DNA of 64,000 bases from Chrysaora quinquecirrha (lineage: Eukaryota; Cnidaria; Scyphozoa; Semaeostomeae; Pelagiidae), in the NCBI GenBank assembly GCA_014526335.1, contig JACTAT010000016.1, positions 5,511,346-5,575,345 on the forward strand, written 5' to 3'. How positions within the stretch are numbered: the first letter of the stretch is position 1; the number at the start of each line of letters is the position of its first letter. Positions 1 through 9,860 of this stretch are shown here, one piece after another. Position numbers and translations under genes: made by a program. The notes below the pieces were generated by a model that worked only from the letters and a program-made list of their open reading frames with translations, did no database searches and was not told the origin of the DNA.

Positions 1-2698
1 AAACTAAGAGATTCATTGATAAAATATAATTTCATTTTATACTTACCGGAAGAACCATAATCATAATACTCTTTCTCAGTATAATCAACTATTGACTTCC
101 TTCTTAAATATCTTGAAGGCTCTCCTGACACAGAATTATTTTCTTCCCTAGAATTTGTTTCTAATGAATCTCTCTTTGCCTTCGTCGTCTCTTCAACCAA
201 GTCCGTTTTTTTCTTTCTGTTACTTTTCGTGTAGTTTTGTTTTGCTTGTGTTGCATTGCTTTCATTATCTTTTAAGTGACTCTACTTCTGTTAATCTTCA
301 TGCTATTTTGTTTCCCTCGTCTTCCGCTGATTAATTTCTCTTTATACCAGCGTTTCTACCTCTGTTACTTTCCGTTTTATGTTGTTTCGCATGTCCTAAA
401 TTGCTACTTTTATCTTTATCTGTCGTTTTCTTCTTCTCTTTACCATTCTTCTGCAAACCGAAACAATTCTGGTTACTGGAATGTTACTTAAGACAGTCAG
501 CATTTGAAAGCAAGTTTGGCATTGGAAACCAAATCTAGGGCTGACGATATCATAACATTTCATATGATATCAAATTAGGTCGCTGTGATAACACATAACA
601 AAATTTTATGATTTTGGGCTAGCCATTAGGTTTAACAAAGAACAAAACCTCGAAATAAACTACAGAAAGCAAATTGCAAATCAAAAAAGGGCAAATCGCT
701 CTCCCTTTTTCCCCTCGGCCCTCCCCTTTTGATTAGTTTGAATCTATTGTATTGTATTAAATTCGGCTGGTTCCCTCGTTAGATTTTTATTTCTTGGTTA
801 CACAATTGTAATTTAGGTTTATTAGTTGGCCAAGAATCATCAAAAAGAAAAGTTTGCTGATGAAGATCATAAGATAATTTTGTGTAGATTAAAGTAAGGA
901 AGCTTAGTGCTATAGTTGATCTTTACAAGATTTTGGTCCCCTGTCGGCGTTTCAATTCCTATCTCAAACATTCCCGTGACTCTTGCAAAATTGTATGCTG
1001 AAGACAATTGTCCGGAAAATACTTGAGTAAGCAAGCTATACAAATTTCAGTGAAAAGGAAACTCATGAACAAAGCATTGTTGGAGAATGCAGCAATCATT
1101 CAAATGCGACTAAAAGGAATGACAAACACATGAGATAGGTATTAAAAAGTTTAAAGTGCCTAAAAACACGACCTACGGCAGAGTTTACGTAGAAACTGTT
1201 TTGTCCCATCACAAGAAGGAAACTCTATGGATGTAACAAATGAGAATGTACTGTTCAGCCCACACGCCATCCCGAAGGGAGGAGTACTAAATATAATTTT
1301 GGTACAGTTATTTGTCGCCAATATGGATGGATTCTCGGCCATAAAATTCTCTAAAAATGGGTATGATTTCAACAAAATCCCTATATTACAGGGGGGATAT
1401 AATGGACAACTAACATAAAAAAATTCACTGTTTTGGGTCCGAAAAGTGTTAATGTTGCTTCAAAATGTTCGAAGTGCAATTTCTAGCAATAATATAGCCT
1501 AGAAAGTCTTCTTACTCTCATATTCCACTTGTTTTTATCAACAATATAGGATCTATGTCTATATTATAAGTAAGTGGGTCTGTAAAATCTCAGCGGCACA
1601 ACCCCCGTTGATCCAGAAGTCATGTACCCCCACCCGGCAGTCCTTTGTCGCTTTTTTCGCCTGTTTTCCTCGTTTTGGTAGGATTTTTCTCTTTCAAAGA
1701 GAGTTGAATGTATCTCAATTCAACCTCGGAGAGCTAGATACTCCTATTACTATGAGTACTGGTACATTTAAGAAGAGATGAAAAAGTCAAGCTCGTTTAC
1801 CTTAATGCTCCCCTTAACATTTGACTTTTGAATACATGCACTAGGACTCAGGACTATCATGGGTTCTAGAAGAAATGAAAGAAATCTGTTACATGCATAG
1901 TTCAACTTGAAACACTGAACTGTTATTTTTTTATTTGATACCTTAATACCAGAAGGGAGAGGATGAAAGTTTAACACAGAAGGTGGGGGGCATACAGGCT
2001 TTGAAGTTTTCACACTGCAAGTCCCTGGTCTGTGTTCAAGCAAGTTATAATATTTGAAAGGTGGGGAATTTTTTGCAAACTTTTCAAAAGTTCAATTCCG
2101 AGTGCCAATTTTTGAAGAAGTCATACTTGCCAAGTCTCCCACATTTCGCATGACCAAAAACAACAGAAATATTCACAAAAATATCACAAAACGATTAAGT
2201 AAAATAACTGGTCTTCAGAACTTCAAACATGAAACTTGAAATATATGATAATCCATCTAATAGAAATTAGTGAAAATAAGACATGAAATCTGGCCACATA
2301 AACTACATGAATGATGTAACCTTAATTGTGTTTTATTTCTGCCTGAAACGCGTTATTGATTTTCAATATAGACATTTTGATTTGTCATGAAGTTCAGGTG
2401 AAGAACTAAAGAACAGTTGATTTTACGTTAAATGCCTCGATTTTTTTACATCAAAATGTTCCCAACTCCTAAACTATCTACAGAGTAGATTTGTAAAAAC
2501 TCTAGAATTTTAAATAGTTTATCTTTTGGACATTTGTCTATTATAAAACAAAGAAACATTGATTACATCTATTTTTAAGATATTTTTTTAATTAAAATTT
2601 TCTTTATACTCATTTTTATCTAGATTTAAGTATGTTATGTAGTTAAGCAGGCCCACATCAGCAGATGCTGCCTTTTACTGTCCTGCGTTATCCAAAAA
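1..2698. other. AT-rich intergenic DNA, no gene recognised
   Basis: Only short open frames of at most about 90 codons occur here, on both strands. None has a recognisable motif, and stops and low-complexity T-rich runs interrupt all frames. The stretch 1416-1640 weakly resembles 16,800-17,060 (for example the phrase CCTAGAAAGTCTTCTTACTC against CCTAGTAAGTCTTATTACAC), so part of it is probably an old copy of the repeat family annotated at 16,236. No RNA gene, LTR or TIR pair was found in the rest. Confidence 0.5.
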
Positions 2699-2699
2699 A

Positions 2700-2747
2700 G
2701 TATGTATGTATGTGTGTAGGTATGTATGTGTGTATGTATGTATGTAT
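2700..2747. repeat. (TATG)n microsatellite
   Basis: About twelve units of TATG/TGTG/TAGG. The array lies directly left of the foldback element that starts at 2756. It could be the insertion target or a by-product of the insertion. Confidence 0.9.
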
Positions 2748-2774
2748 TCGTTGTCGTAACTTATAAAAGTTAAA

Positions 2775-2905
2775 ACCACCTGAAACCAGCTGGAACAACC
2801 TGAAACCAGAAGAAACCAGCTGAAGCCACGTGATACCAGAAGAAACCACTTGAAACCAGTTGAAACCAGCAGGGAAAGTGCCCAAACCACCTGAAACCAG
2901 CAGGT
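2775..2905 (+). repeat. Left decamer array of foldback element 1
   Basis: About a dozen degenerate copies of a GAAACCAGCT-like 10-mer in head-to-tail order. The reverse complement of the same unit forms 4995-5103. Apparent short ORFs across it are periodicity artefacts. Confidence 0.8.
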
Positions 2906-3094
2906 ATCAACTCAGAACAATCAAACTTGTTAATAAGCTTTTAAAACAGTTTCAGGAATGCGCTCTTTGTGCATTTTCACAAAGAAGTGCAAATGTACGG
3001 AACACTTTTTTGGGAGATATTACAATTGATCAGAGAGTGGAGTTTTATTTCAGAACACATCGAATGAAAAGATTTATTTTTCATCAACGGCGTT

Positions 3095-3163
3095 ATAGAT
3101 GGGATTCGAACCTGGACTGCATGACGAGAGAGCCAACGACGTTTCCGCTAAGCCATAGAGCTC
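3095..3163 (-). repeat. tRNA-like sequence, left member of inverted pair
   Basis: On the minus strand this reads with an A-box-like TATGGCTTAGCGG and a perfect B-box-like GGTTCGAATCC, spaced as in a tRNA. The clover-leaf is imperfect and there is no CCA-compatible end, so it is more likely a SINE head or a tRNA pseudogene than a functional tRNA. The same sequence occurs on the opposite strand at 3385-3456. Confidence 0.6.
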
Positions 3164-3384
3164 AATGAAATCGCCGAGTAACTCTCTAAGTCTTACAGCC
3201 CGAGGCTCTCCTCCCGTTTTGCATTATGTGTTTCGGCTATGTTGAGTCTTCTTCAGCACCATACATATTTGTATTTATTTGTGATGAATGGCGTTTGCAT
3301 TTGCAATGGCGTTTGAATGTTCGAATGCAAAACGGGAGGAGAGCCTCAGGCTGTATGACTAGAGAGTTAATCGGCGATTTCATT

Positions 3385-3456
3385 GAGCTCTATATATAGC
3401 TCAGTGGAAACGTCGTTGGCTCTCTGGTCATGCAGTCCAGGTTCGAATCCCATCTA
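3385..3456 (+). repeat. tRNA-like sequence, right member of inverted pair
   Basis: It contains TAGCTCAGTGG (A-box-like) and GGTTCGAATCC (B box). Homology to the left copy runs on through about 60 bp of non-tRNA sequence. The whole palindrome has arms 3095-3225 and 3324-3456, with a loop of about 100 bp. The arms point tail-to-tail, so Pol III promoters would fire toward each other. Confidence 0.6.
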
Positions 3457-3561
3457 TTGTGGTATGCCACGAATGAAAAGAGATATTTAGCTTGGAGCGA
3501 CAAATCAAGGGCGAAATTAAATTTTTGAATAGGTTGAAAAATTATTGCTTCATACAACACA

Positions 3562-3730
3562 TTAACCCTATCTGTAATGGGGTATTTTGGATCGACTTTG
3601 TACTGGGGGGGCATTTTTCGCCCCCCCTAGTTATCTCAGAAACCATACATGATAGGATAACCAAACTTGGTACAAAGTATCTCCTGGTAATGGACATTTT
3701 AAATATAGCTTTGAAATTTAATTAGTCACG
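3562..3730. mobile_element. TTAA-family MITE, left end only
   Basis: TTAA is followed by CCCTATCTGTAATGGGG and a C/G-homopolymer hairpin. The start matches the element at 19,797 (TTAA-CCCTATCTGGACCGGGC). A matching right end could not be placed, so this is a partial copy or one with a mutated end. TTAA targets and CCCT ends are typical of piggyBac-like elements. Confidence 0.4.
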
Positions 3731-4994
3731 TGCCATGTTGCTAGGCAACGCGTTTTTGGTGATTTTTCATTGAAAAGTAGCTTTTCCATAAAAAGAGCTG
3801 TTTTTATAGAGAAATATCGTTCTAAAGCAGTGCAAATTGTTTTAATTTAAAAGAGAAGTGATATTCCAGCCAATATTTTCTAATTTTTAAGAAATCGGAC
3901 AAAATTTTTACAAATAATCAACATTTTTTACTTCGTGTTGGGTACACTTAAAGTCAACGCTCATTATTCTGATGAAATAGGCATGTTAATAACCATAATT
4001 GTATATTTTCTTGTTGCTTAGGGTTTGCCTTTTGCGCAAGAGGCATTTTTCGAAAATTTTTACCAACATTATAAGATTTATGACGTCATAAAGATGTATG
4101 ACGTCATACATATAATAATTGATAAATAAGAAATAAAGTAAACAAAGGTGTATGAATCGTTCTGATCGGCCATGCAACTGCAGATTTATAAGTAGAAATG
4201 TGAATTTATTTGGGACTGCCTTCCAAATATGGGCATCTTGTGGTCACGTGACTAATTTAATTGTACCAAACTTTATGTCATCATGTAGAGCATTAAATTT
4301 TAGTAATAGTCAGCATGTTCTATCCTTAAGAATGCCTTCGTTTTTATGCTACAATAGATTGTTTGGTAGGGGGGGGAAAACGACACATTTTGAGGTAATA
4401 ATTTCATTCGCTGTACTTTATGTGCTTTATGAAAACGGCCTAATTCTTGTAAGAAATATTTTTCCTTGACGTTGCAGAAAAAGTTCTAGAAAGTGGCAGC
4501 TCCAGCTCAAATGTTTGATGTTTTCACAAAGATCACTTAAATCATCTAAAGACCATCTTTTGATACTTAAAGTGCATGGCAAGTCACTCCAAATGTTCTC
4601 GTACACTTTAAAAACCTGTATGAATACGGCAAGTGTGAAAATCGTTCAACATTTCTGACAAAGTATTAAAAGCACGAAAAAGGGGTTACCTAACCAATGA
4701 CACAAGTAGCTATATAAGAAACAGAAGTTGCACGAGTTGCTGACTTGATTTTGCTTCTTCTTGCTTTCAAAAATCCTTTTGTTGTTTTGAAAATCCTGAA
4801 ACAGTTTTATTTACGTCTTTTCCCTTCATAGTAAAAACGCAACTTAATAAAAAAAAACACATTTGCAATAAGGTTGTGAACTCCGTACACATCTCCCGAG
4901 ATATCACGAAGAAATCCGGATTTTAAAAGTGTGCTGAGTGCGTATTCCTCAACGAGTTTTAAACGTCGATTGGCAAATTTGATTGTTCTAAGGT

Positions 4995-5103
4995 GTGGAC
5001 TACTGGTTTCAGCTGGTTTAAGGTTGTTTCAGGTGGTTTCTTCTGGCTTCAGGTGGTTTCAGCTTGTTTCTGCTGGTTTCATGACGTTTCTGCTGGCTTT
5101 AAC
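4995..5103 (-). repeat. Right decamer array of foldback element 1
   Basis: Tandem AGCTGGTTTC/AGGTGGTTTC-like 10-mers, the inverted counterpart of 2775-2905. The array is followed by the terminal AACTTTTATAAATTAC sequence shared in inverted form with 2756. Confidence 0.8.
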
Positions 5104-5122
5104 TTTTATAAATTACGCATTT

Positions 5123-5352
5123 GGTGGTGTGGCCGAGTGGTCAAGGCGTTCGGCTCACGATCCTAAGGTCGTGGGTTCGAATCTCGTTGGGACCATTTCC
5201 CACAAGCCTGCAGTCAACTCAGCTGTCCATCCTTCAGAGGTCGGTAAATGAGTACCCAGATTTCTGGGGTAATAACTGACAGTGTCCTCGATTGGTAGAA
5301 ATGCTAAATACCTTGACACTTAAATAAAGTCATTATTATTATTAGTATTATT
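5123..5352 (+). mobile_element. tRNA-derived SINE
   Basis: The head resembles a tRNA-Leu/Ser-type gene. It has GTGGCCGAGTGGTC (A box) at about 5129 and GGGTTCGAATCTC (B box) at about 5173, but lacks a proper variable arm and acceptor 3' half. A unique body of about 120 bp follows. The 3' end is AT-rich with ATT repeats (5327-5352), typical of SINE tails. It sits a few bases right of foldback element 1. Confidence 0.75.
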
Positions 5353-5383
5353 AAATAAAGTGTAATGGATTTACTAACAAATA

Positions 5384-5802
5384 GAGGGTGGCCCAAAAAA
5401 GGGACCCCCTAGCTAAATAATTTAAAGGAAGTAAAACAGAAAAATCAATAACTCATTCCTTCAGTCAAATGATATGTTCAAAATGTCCTCAATCCTGCTC
5501 AATACACTTCTCAAAAATGACTGATCATACATTAATGGTCGTGACAATTTTGGTCTGGGATAATGATTCCCCTTCACGCACGATCACAGTACGCAATAAT
5601 GGAATATAAACAGCTGGTTTTTGGACATCATGAATTTAATGTCCAATTCCACCGAGATGGAAGCTCTTTATCATCAACATAGTTCTACAAGATATCGAAT
5701 TTGAATTTAATATTACCTGGTATAAAATTTATAAATTCGTCCTTGAGAGAAATTATTCAGAAATTATTTACCTAAGGGGGTCCCCTTTTTTGGGCCAGCC
5801 TG
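5384..5802. mobile_element. mariner-like MITE
   Basis: The ends are inverted: GAGGGTGGCCCAAAAAAGGG on the left, and CAGGCTGGCCCAAAAAAGGG read inward from the right. Both are flanked by TA (5382-5383 and 5803-5804), as expected for Tc1/mariner superfamily insertion. At 419 bp with no transposase, it is non-autonomous. Inner TIR similarity continues as GACCCCCT(A/T)...TAAATAATTT. Confidence 0.8.
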
Positions 5803-5804
5803 TA

Positions 5805-7759
5805 TATATGATGCATAGATAATATGCGGTTATTGAACGTTAGCAAGATGAATGAAGGAAAATATTCGAACAGAACATGATGTACGGACCGAACATAGAT
5901 AGGTCCGTAAAAGAAGCTGAGGTTGGAATATTCTCTTGCATTTCTTCAGCAATCATTCAATCAAGGCTTTATTATATGTCATTATAAGGTTTCACACTGT
6001 GATTGAGAATCTTTAACATCATTTGTCATTAAGAAACAATTATCAAGGCAATGCTGGTCAATACGGCTTACAAAATTGGTCAATATGACTTTTATTGACC
6101 ATTGAAGTATCAATTAGATTGCGCCATCGCCTGTCCGAGAAGTCGTATTTTTGAACACCATATAATGTAACTTTTCAGGATTTAAAATGTGACAGGGGCC
6201 TTGACTTCATATGATAATTCCACTTGCATCCTATAATAGAGCTAGCGAGGCTTTTGCATTCATATTGCATTATAAGCAAATACAATCTGCATTTTAAGCT
6301 TGGAAATGTCAGTGTCTATGATACATTGTACTGTATATAATTTATGAAATATTGTAAGTGGCGCAACAGCCCTTGAATGACTTTTCAGAGACAGAGACAG
6401 ACTTGATTTGCTGAGAGACAGAGTGGGCCCAGGGGTAATGAAATTATACAAGACCTCGAGGAGGTTTTAGGGAAAAGAATACAGACAATTATAATTTGGT
6501 GGCCCTCTTCAAAGACCAGGCCTTGGATCTCAGTTCCTGCTGTTAACCGCCCCTCTTCACGGTACTGCATTCCATGCTTAACACGTGGGTGATTCAGCCC
6601 CAAATGTTGATGATTATTCATAAAAGTCCTGAGGGTCCTTGTACATGTGCCTGCATGTTCTCATGATATCTCAGGCTGATCATGAAAAGCTTTGTTATTA
6701 CATTAATTCCCAAAAATTTCAGACTTGTTATTTTTTAGAATTTTAATTTAACAGACGTTTAATTTTTTGACCATTAATTTTGGATGCAAAATTCTCAATT
6801 TCGGACAAAATTTCGGAGCAAATAAAATAATTTAAAGAAGAGATAATAGGTATCATAATGGTATCAGGGTCCTTAAATGGATCTTCTGACTCTAAATCAC
6901 AACTGATTGCCTTGGAAATACCTACCATTTCAAAGTAGCTTTACATGAGTAGCATTAGAAAAAGCATAAATTGAGTCACATCACCAACGTTATTTTATCT
7001 TATTTGTCAAATTTAATTTTTTATGATAATAAAATTTCCGGACACTTAAAATTTTCCGATGGTAAAAATTTCGCACCATTAAATTTTGGGACTCCACATT
7101 TGTCCAAAAATTTAATCATTTGAAATTTTTGAAAATTAATATATCCTGTCTATTGAGATAGTTGCTGTACCAATTACTCATTTTAATAACTTCATAGTTT
7201 CTCTGTGAGGGAAGAATCAATAAAGTGAAACTTTGTTTTTCTTTTCACCCAGGTTTAAGGAAAGAAATTGGTGTAGAGAATTATCTGCTTTCATGCATTT
7301 GGCATTAATATCTTCCCATTTTGCAATATGAAGATCTTCATTGCATGTAAAAAGCAGTTGAATCTTAAAAGTCAGGATTCCATATAGCCATAAGGTGTAG
7401 AAAGGTTCCTATAGTTGCTTTCTGTTCTCTGCCATCTTCATCCTTCTGGATAATTTTCTTTCTAGGTTTAGGCTATCTAAGAGAAGATTTGTTCTTTCAG
7501 TTCCACATGCTGGTGTTTAAAGTCCTGTTAGACATCCGGGAGACTACTTTAAAGGGAATCAACAGATAAAGAAGTGGCTTAAGTCAGCCATCAATCAAAA
7601 TTGAATAACAGAGGAATATCTAATAGCCTTTTGCGTGAGAATTCAAAAGAGCTGCTTTGTCTTCATGCAACTGACCTTCTCTTATGCACGTCTATTGCCT
7701 TGGAAAATCCCGGGATTTCCTAGCTTTCCCAGCTTTTTCCCCAGCTTTTTCTGTACGGG
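5805..7759. other. No gene or element recognised
   Basis: There are no long frames and no paired termini. Small ORFs (up to about 90 codons) lack motifs. The 6720-7130 part is A/T-rich, with repeated TTAATTTT and AAATTT strings. Confidence 0.4.
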
Positions 7760-7900
7760 TAGTGTGGGTTTTGAGTTCAATCAGATAAGATCCATAAAAG
7801 TTACAGAGTTGTATTGTTTCTTAGGGGCTAGGCCTTTGGCCTATGCCCTTAGGGTGTTTCTTGATGACCGCCATAAAAGAATAACCCCATGTACGCTACA
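7760..7900 (+). repeat. TRIM 5' LTR remnant
   Basis: Nearly identical to 15281-15421, both ending CATGTACGCTACA. Homology stops at 7760, so the 5' part of this LTR has been lost or replaced by a CT-rich stretch of repeated AGCTTTTTCC. Confidence 0.85.
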
Positions 7901-7904
7901 AATT

Positions 7905-7922
7905 TGGTGACAGGAGCGGGAT
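7905..7922 (+). other. TRIM primer-binding site (tRNA-Leu-like)
   Basis: TGGTGACAGGAGCGGGAT lies 4 bp after the LTR end. It is complementary to a tRNA 3' end reading ATCCCGCTCCTGTCACCA. Animal tRNA-Leu 3' ends are close to this, so a Leu primer is likely (inference). The same 18 bases plus 4 preceding bases recur at the PBS of the nested gypsy (8753-8774). Confidence 0.75.
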
Positions 7923-8219
7923 GGTGGTCATCATGGATTATGGGGAGCTGATTGATCTTTTGGAAATCGTAGAAATTTGTGAGGGAGAAGAGAGCTGAGT
8001 ATGTTTTCTAGAATTTATTGAAAAGATGCAAAGCGAACGCGGAAAATTTGTTTATCAAAAAAAACAAAAAATTACAAGATTGCAGCACAAGGACAGGAAC
8101 TGAAGCTGATTTTGCAGGACTAGTAGCAAAGAAGTGATGGAGAATTCGGAGATAAACAGACAGCAGTTACAACTACGTAAATCATTCCTGAAATTTTGAA
8201 CTATTTTATTGATCTAATC

Positions 8220-8752
8220 TGTCACAGATCCCTTAGATTAGGCCCGTTGGGTTGGGTGTGGTCAAGTTTCTAGATTGTTCGCGTATAGTTACTTTAGTTA
8301 ATGCTTATTCGTTAGATTCATTATTTTCCCGTGGGAAAGTATTTTCTTCGTTAAACTTAGAATTTCCTTGTTGTCTTCATCTTATTAATTTCATCTGTTT
8401 TATAGTGTTTAGGAATTTTCCCACACTATTTAGGGGTACTTGGGGACAGATTAACCCTAGGAGCGCAGTAGTAATAGGTTTACATACGTTTGCAAGTTAT
8501 TTTAGTTTTGATAGATTACATATTTTGTTACATTAATTTTGGACACAGTTTTACATAAATACGCCCCTTTTAGTTTACTAAGTTAGTTGTTCTTGGGCTC
8601 AGATCAAGGTATGTGATAAGAAGATATTTTAGGTTAATATAAGGGCCTATGCATGTCTTCGTGTTGAAGTATTGTTTCTGTGTGTTTATGTGATTATATC
8701 TTTTGAAAACCTTGCTATTGTCTCGTCTTTTTTCTGAAAATTGACTGTGACA
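8220..8752 (+). repeat. Gypsy 5' LTR
   Basis: 533 bp, starting TGTCACAG and ending CTGTGACA, which is an 8-bp inverted terminal repeat. It differs from the 3' copy at two sites (T/A near 8485, A/G near 8637). A 94-codon frame inside it is present in both LTRs, has no motif, and is not called as a gene. Confidence 0.97.
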
Positions 8753-8756
8753 AATT

Positions 8757-8774
8757 TGGTGACAGGAGCGGGAT
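8757..8774 (+). other. Gypsy primer-binding site
   Basis: TGGTGACAGGAGCGGGAT lies 4 bp downstream of the 5' LTR. It is identical to the PBS of the surrounding TRIM and compatible with a tRNA-Leu 3' end. Confidence 0.85.
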
Positions 8775-8846
8775 AATTATTTAAAAAGAGATAGAAACTA
8801 AACTTTCTTCGAGCCCAGAAAAGGTTAAACAAAAGATAAAAGAGAA

Positions 8847-9791
8847 ATGGCACATCAGGAAAACGAAGCAGATGCAGCCCCTGGAGAAGCAGAACAACCA
8901 GCACCAGCAGTAAGACCAGTACCGGCACCAAGACCAAGACGAACCATCGTAGACATTCAGCAATTCAGTGGAAAAGAGACTGAGGACATAACAGAATGGC
9001 TGATGAAATGGGAAATAGCGGCAGCAGCAAACAGTTGGTCAGACGAGCAGCAACTTCAGATGATTCCTGCGTATCTCAGTGGACGAGCGGCAAGACATTT
9101 TTGGAGAATGCCACAAGAAGCTAGAAGAGATTTGGAGCAGCTCAAAGATCTGTTAGAAGACACCTTCAACACCGAAGAAAAGAAATTTTTGGCGAGACAA
9201 AAGCTGCAAGAAATCACGCAAGGATCCCGGGAATCTGTGATGGAATTCTCAGAAAGAGTCGATCGCTTGGTCATAAAGGGTCACGATGGACTAGACAGCA
9301 CGGAAAGAAAAGACCGAATCGCATGTGAAAGTTTCGTAAAACGACTGAGGCCAGAGATAAAGGAGACCGTTTGGGAGAAAAGTCCGCATACATTTCAGGA
9401 AGCAGTAACGGCAGCAGAAAGACGCGAAGTGTATCTGAATTCCGTTGGTAGAAGAGGAAAAGTGAACGAGATATCAGATGATGTGATGGCAGCAATTCAG
9501 AAGTTTAATGAGGATCGCACAAGGAGCAATGAAGAAATCTGGCAGGCGATAAAGAATCTCACCGTGGCAGTTCAAGACCTTGCAGTGAAAACAGCCGAAT
9601 CATCACAACAGCAGATCTTCAGACAGCAGAATTTCCGAGGTAACAGACAGAATACCCGATCTTTGGTGTGTTATGAATGTAATCAGCCAGGTCACATAAA
9701 AAGAAATTGCCCCCAGAAGCAGAGAGGACAACCAATTCAAGAAAACGCAGCTTCGATGCAACCAGCGACGACCAGCCCACAACAATCTTGA
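8847..9791 (+). CDS. gag: Gypsy Gag polyprotein, intact
   Basis: 314 codons from ATG to TGA. It starts 73 bp after the PBS. The product would assemble the virus-like particle in which the element's RNA is packaged and reverse-transcribed. Residues about 30-180 form the helical capsid-like part seen in Ty3/gypsy Gags (ITEWLMKWE, AYLSGRAARHFW, FSERVDRLV motifs). The N-terminus is Ala/Pro/Arg-rich. The C-terminus has one CCHC zinc knuckle (C-X2-C-X4-H-X4-C, residues about 275-288) for RNA binding. No stops or frameshifts are seen, in contrast to the pol that follows, which lies in a different frame starting about 70 bp later. The family call is confident. Confidence 0.9.
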   Translation: MAHQENEADAAPGEAEQPAPAVRPVPAPRPRRTIVDIQQFSGKETEDITEWLMKWEIAAAANSWSDEQQLQMIPAYLSGRAARHFWRMPQEARRDLEQLKDLLEDTFNTEEKKFLARQKLQEITQGSRESVMEFSERVDRLVIKGHDGLDSTERKDRIACESFVKRLRPEIKETVWEKSPHTFQEAVTAAERREVYLNSVGRRGKVNEISDDVMAAIQKFNEDRTRSNEEIWQAIKNLTVAVQDLAVKTAESSQQQIFRQQNFRGNRQNTRSLVCYECNQPGHIKRNCPQKQRGQPIQENAASMQPATTSPQQS

Positions 9792-9860
9792 TGTCTGGAA
9801 ACAGAAAAGGCGGGAAAGGGGAGTCCAGCTTTTTCAGAGAAATCAGAAATCCCCGTTGAC

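Larger units (their letters stand above)
2756..5116. mobile_element. Foldback-type element 1 with decamer-repeat arms
   Basis: Both ends carry the same sequence in inverted orientation: GTAACTTATAAAAGTTAA at 2756 and, on the other strand reading inward from 5116, GTAATTTATAAAAGTTAA. Inside each end is a degenerate array with a period near 10 bp (consensus close to GAAACCAGCT read from the left, AGCTGGTTTC on the right). Left array about 2775-2905, right array about 4995-5103. Drosophila FB elements are known to have long inverted arms made of short tandem repeats; calling this the same type of structure is inference. No transposase ORF is visible. The interior holds an inverted tRNA-like pair (3095-3456) and the start of a TTAA-family MITE (3562). 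No target duplication was recognised. Confidence 0.65.

Noticed and set aside
4363..4470. Right end of the TTAA-family MITE starting at 3562
   Set aside because: A G run resembling the family hairpin is present, but no inverted CCCTA terminus with TTAA follows, so the end could not be placed.
5123..5205. Functional tRNA-Leu gene
   Set aside because: A and B boxes are good, but the acceptor and variable arms do not fold and a SINE body with an ATT tail follows.
8252..8536. 94-codon ORF repeated at 12,809-13,093
   Set aside because: It lies inside the gypsy LTRs, so it is duplicated with them. No motif.
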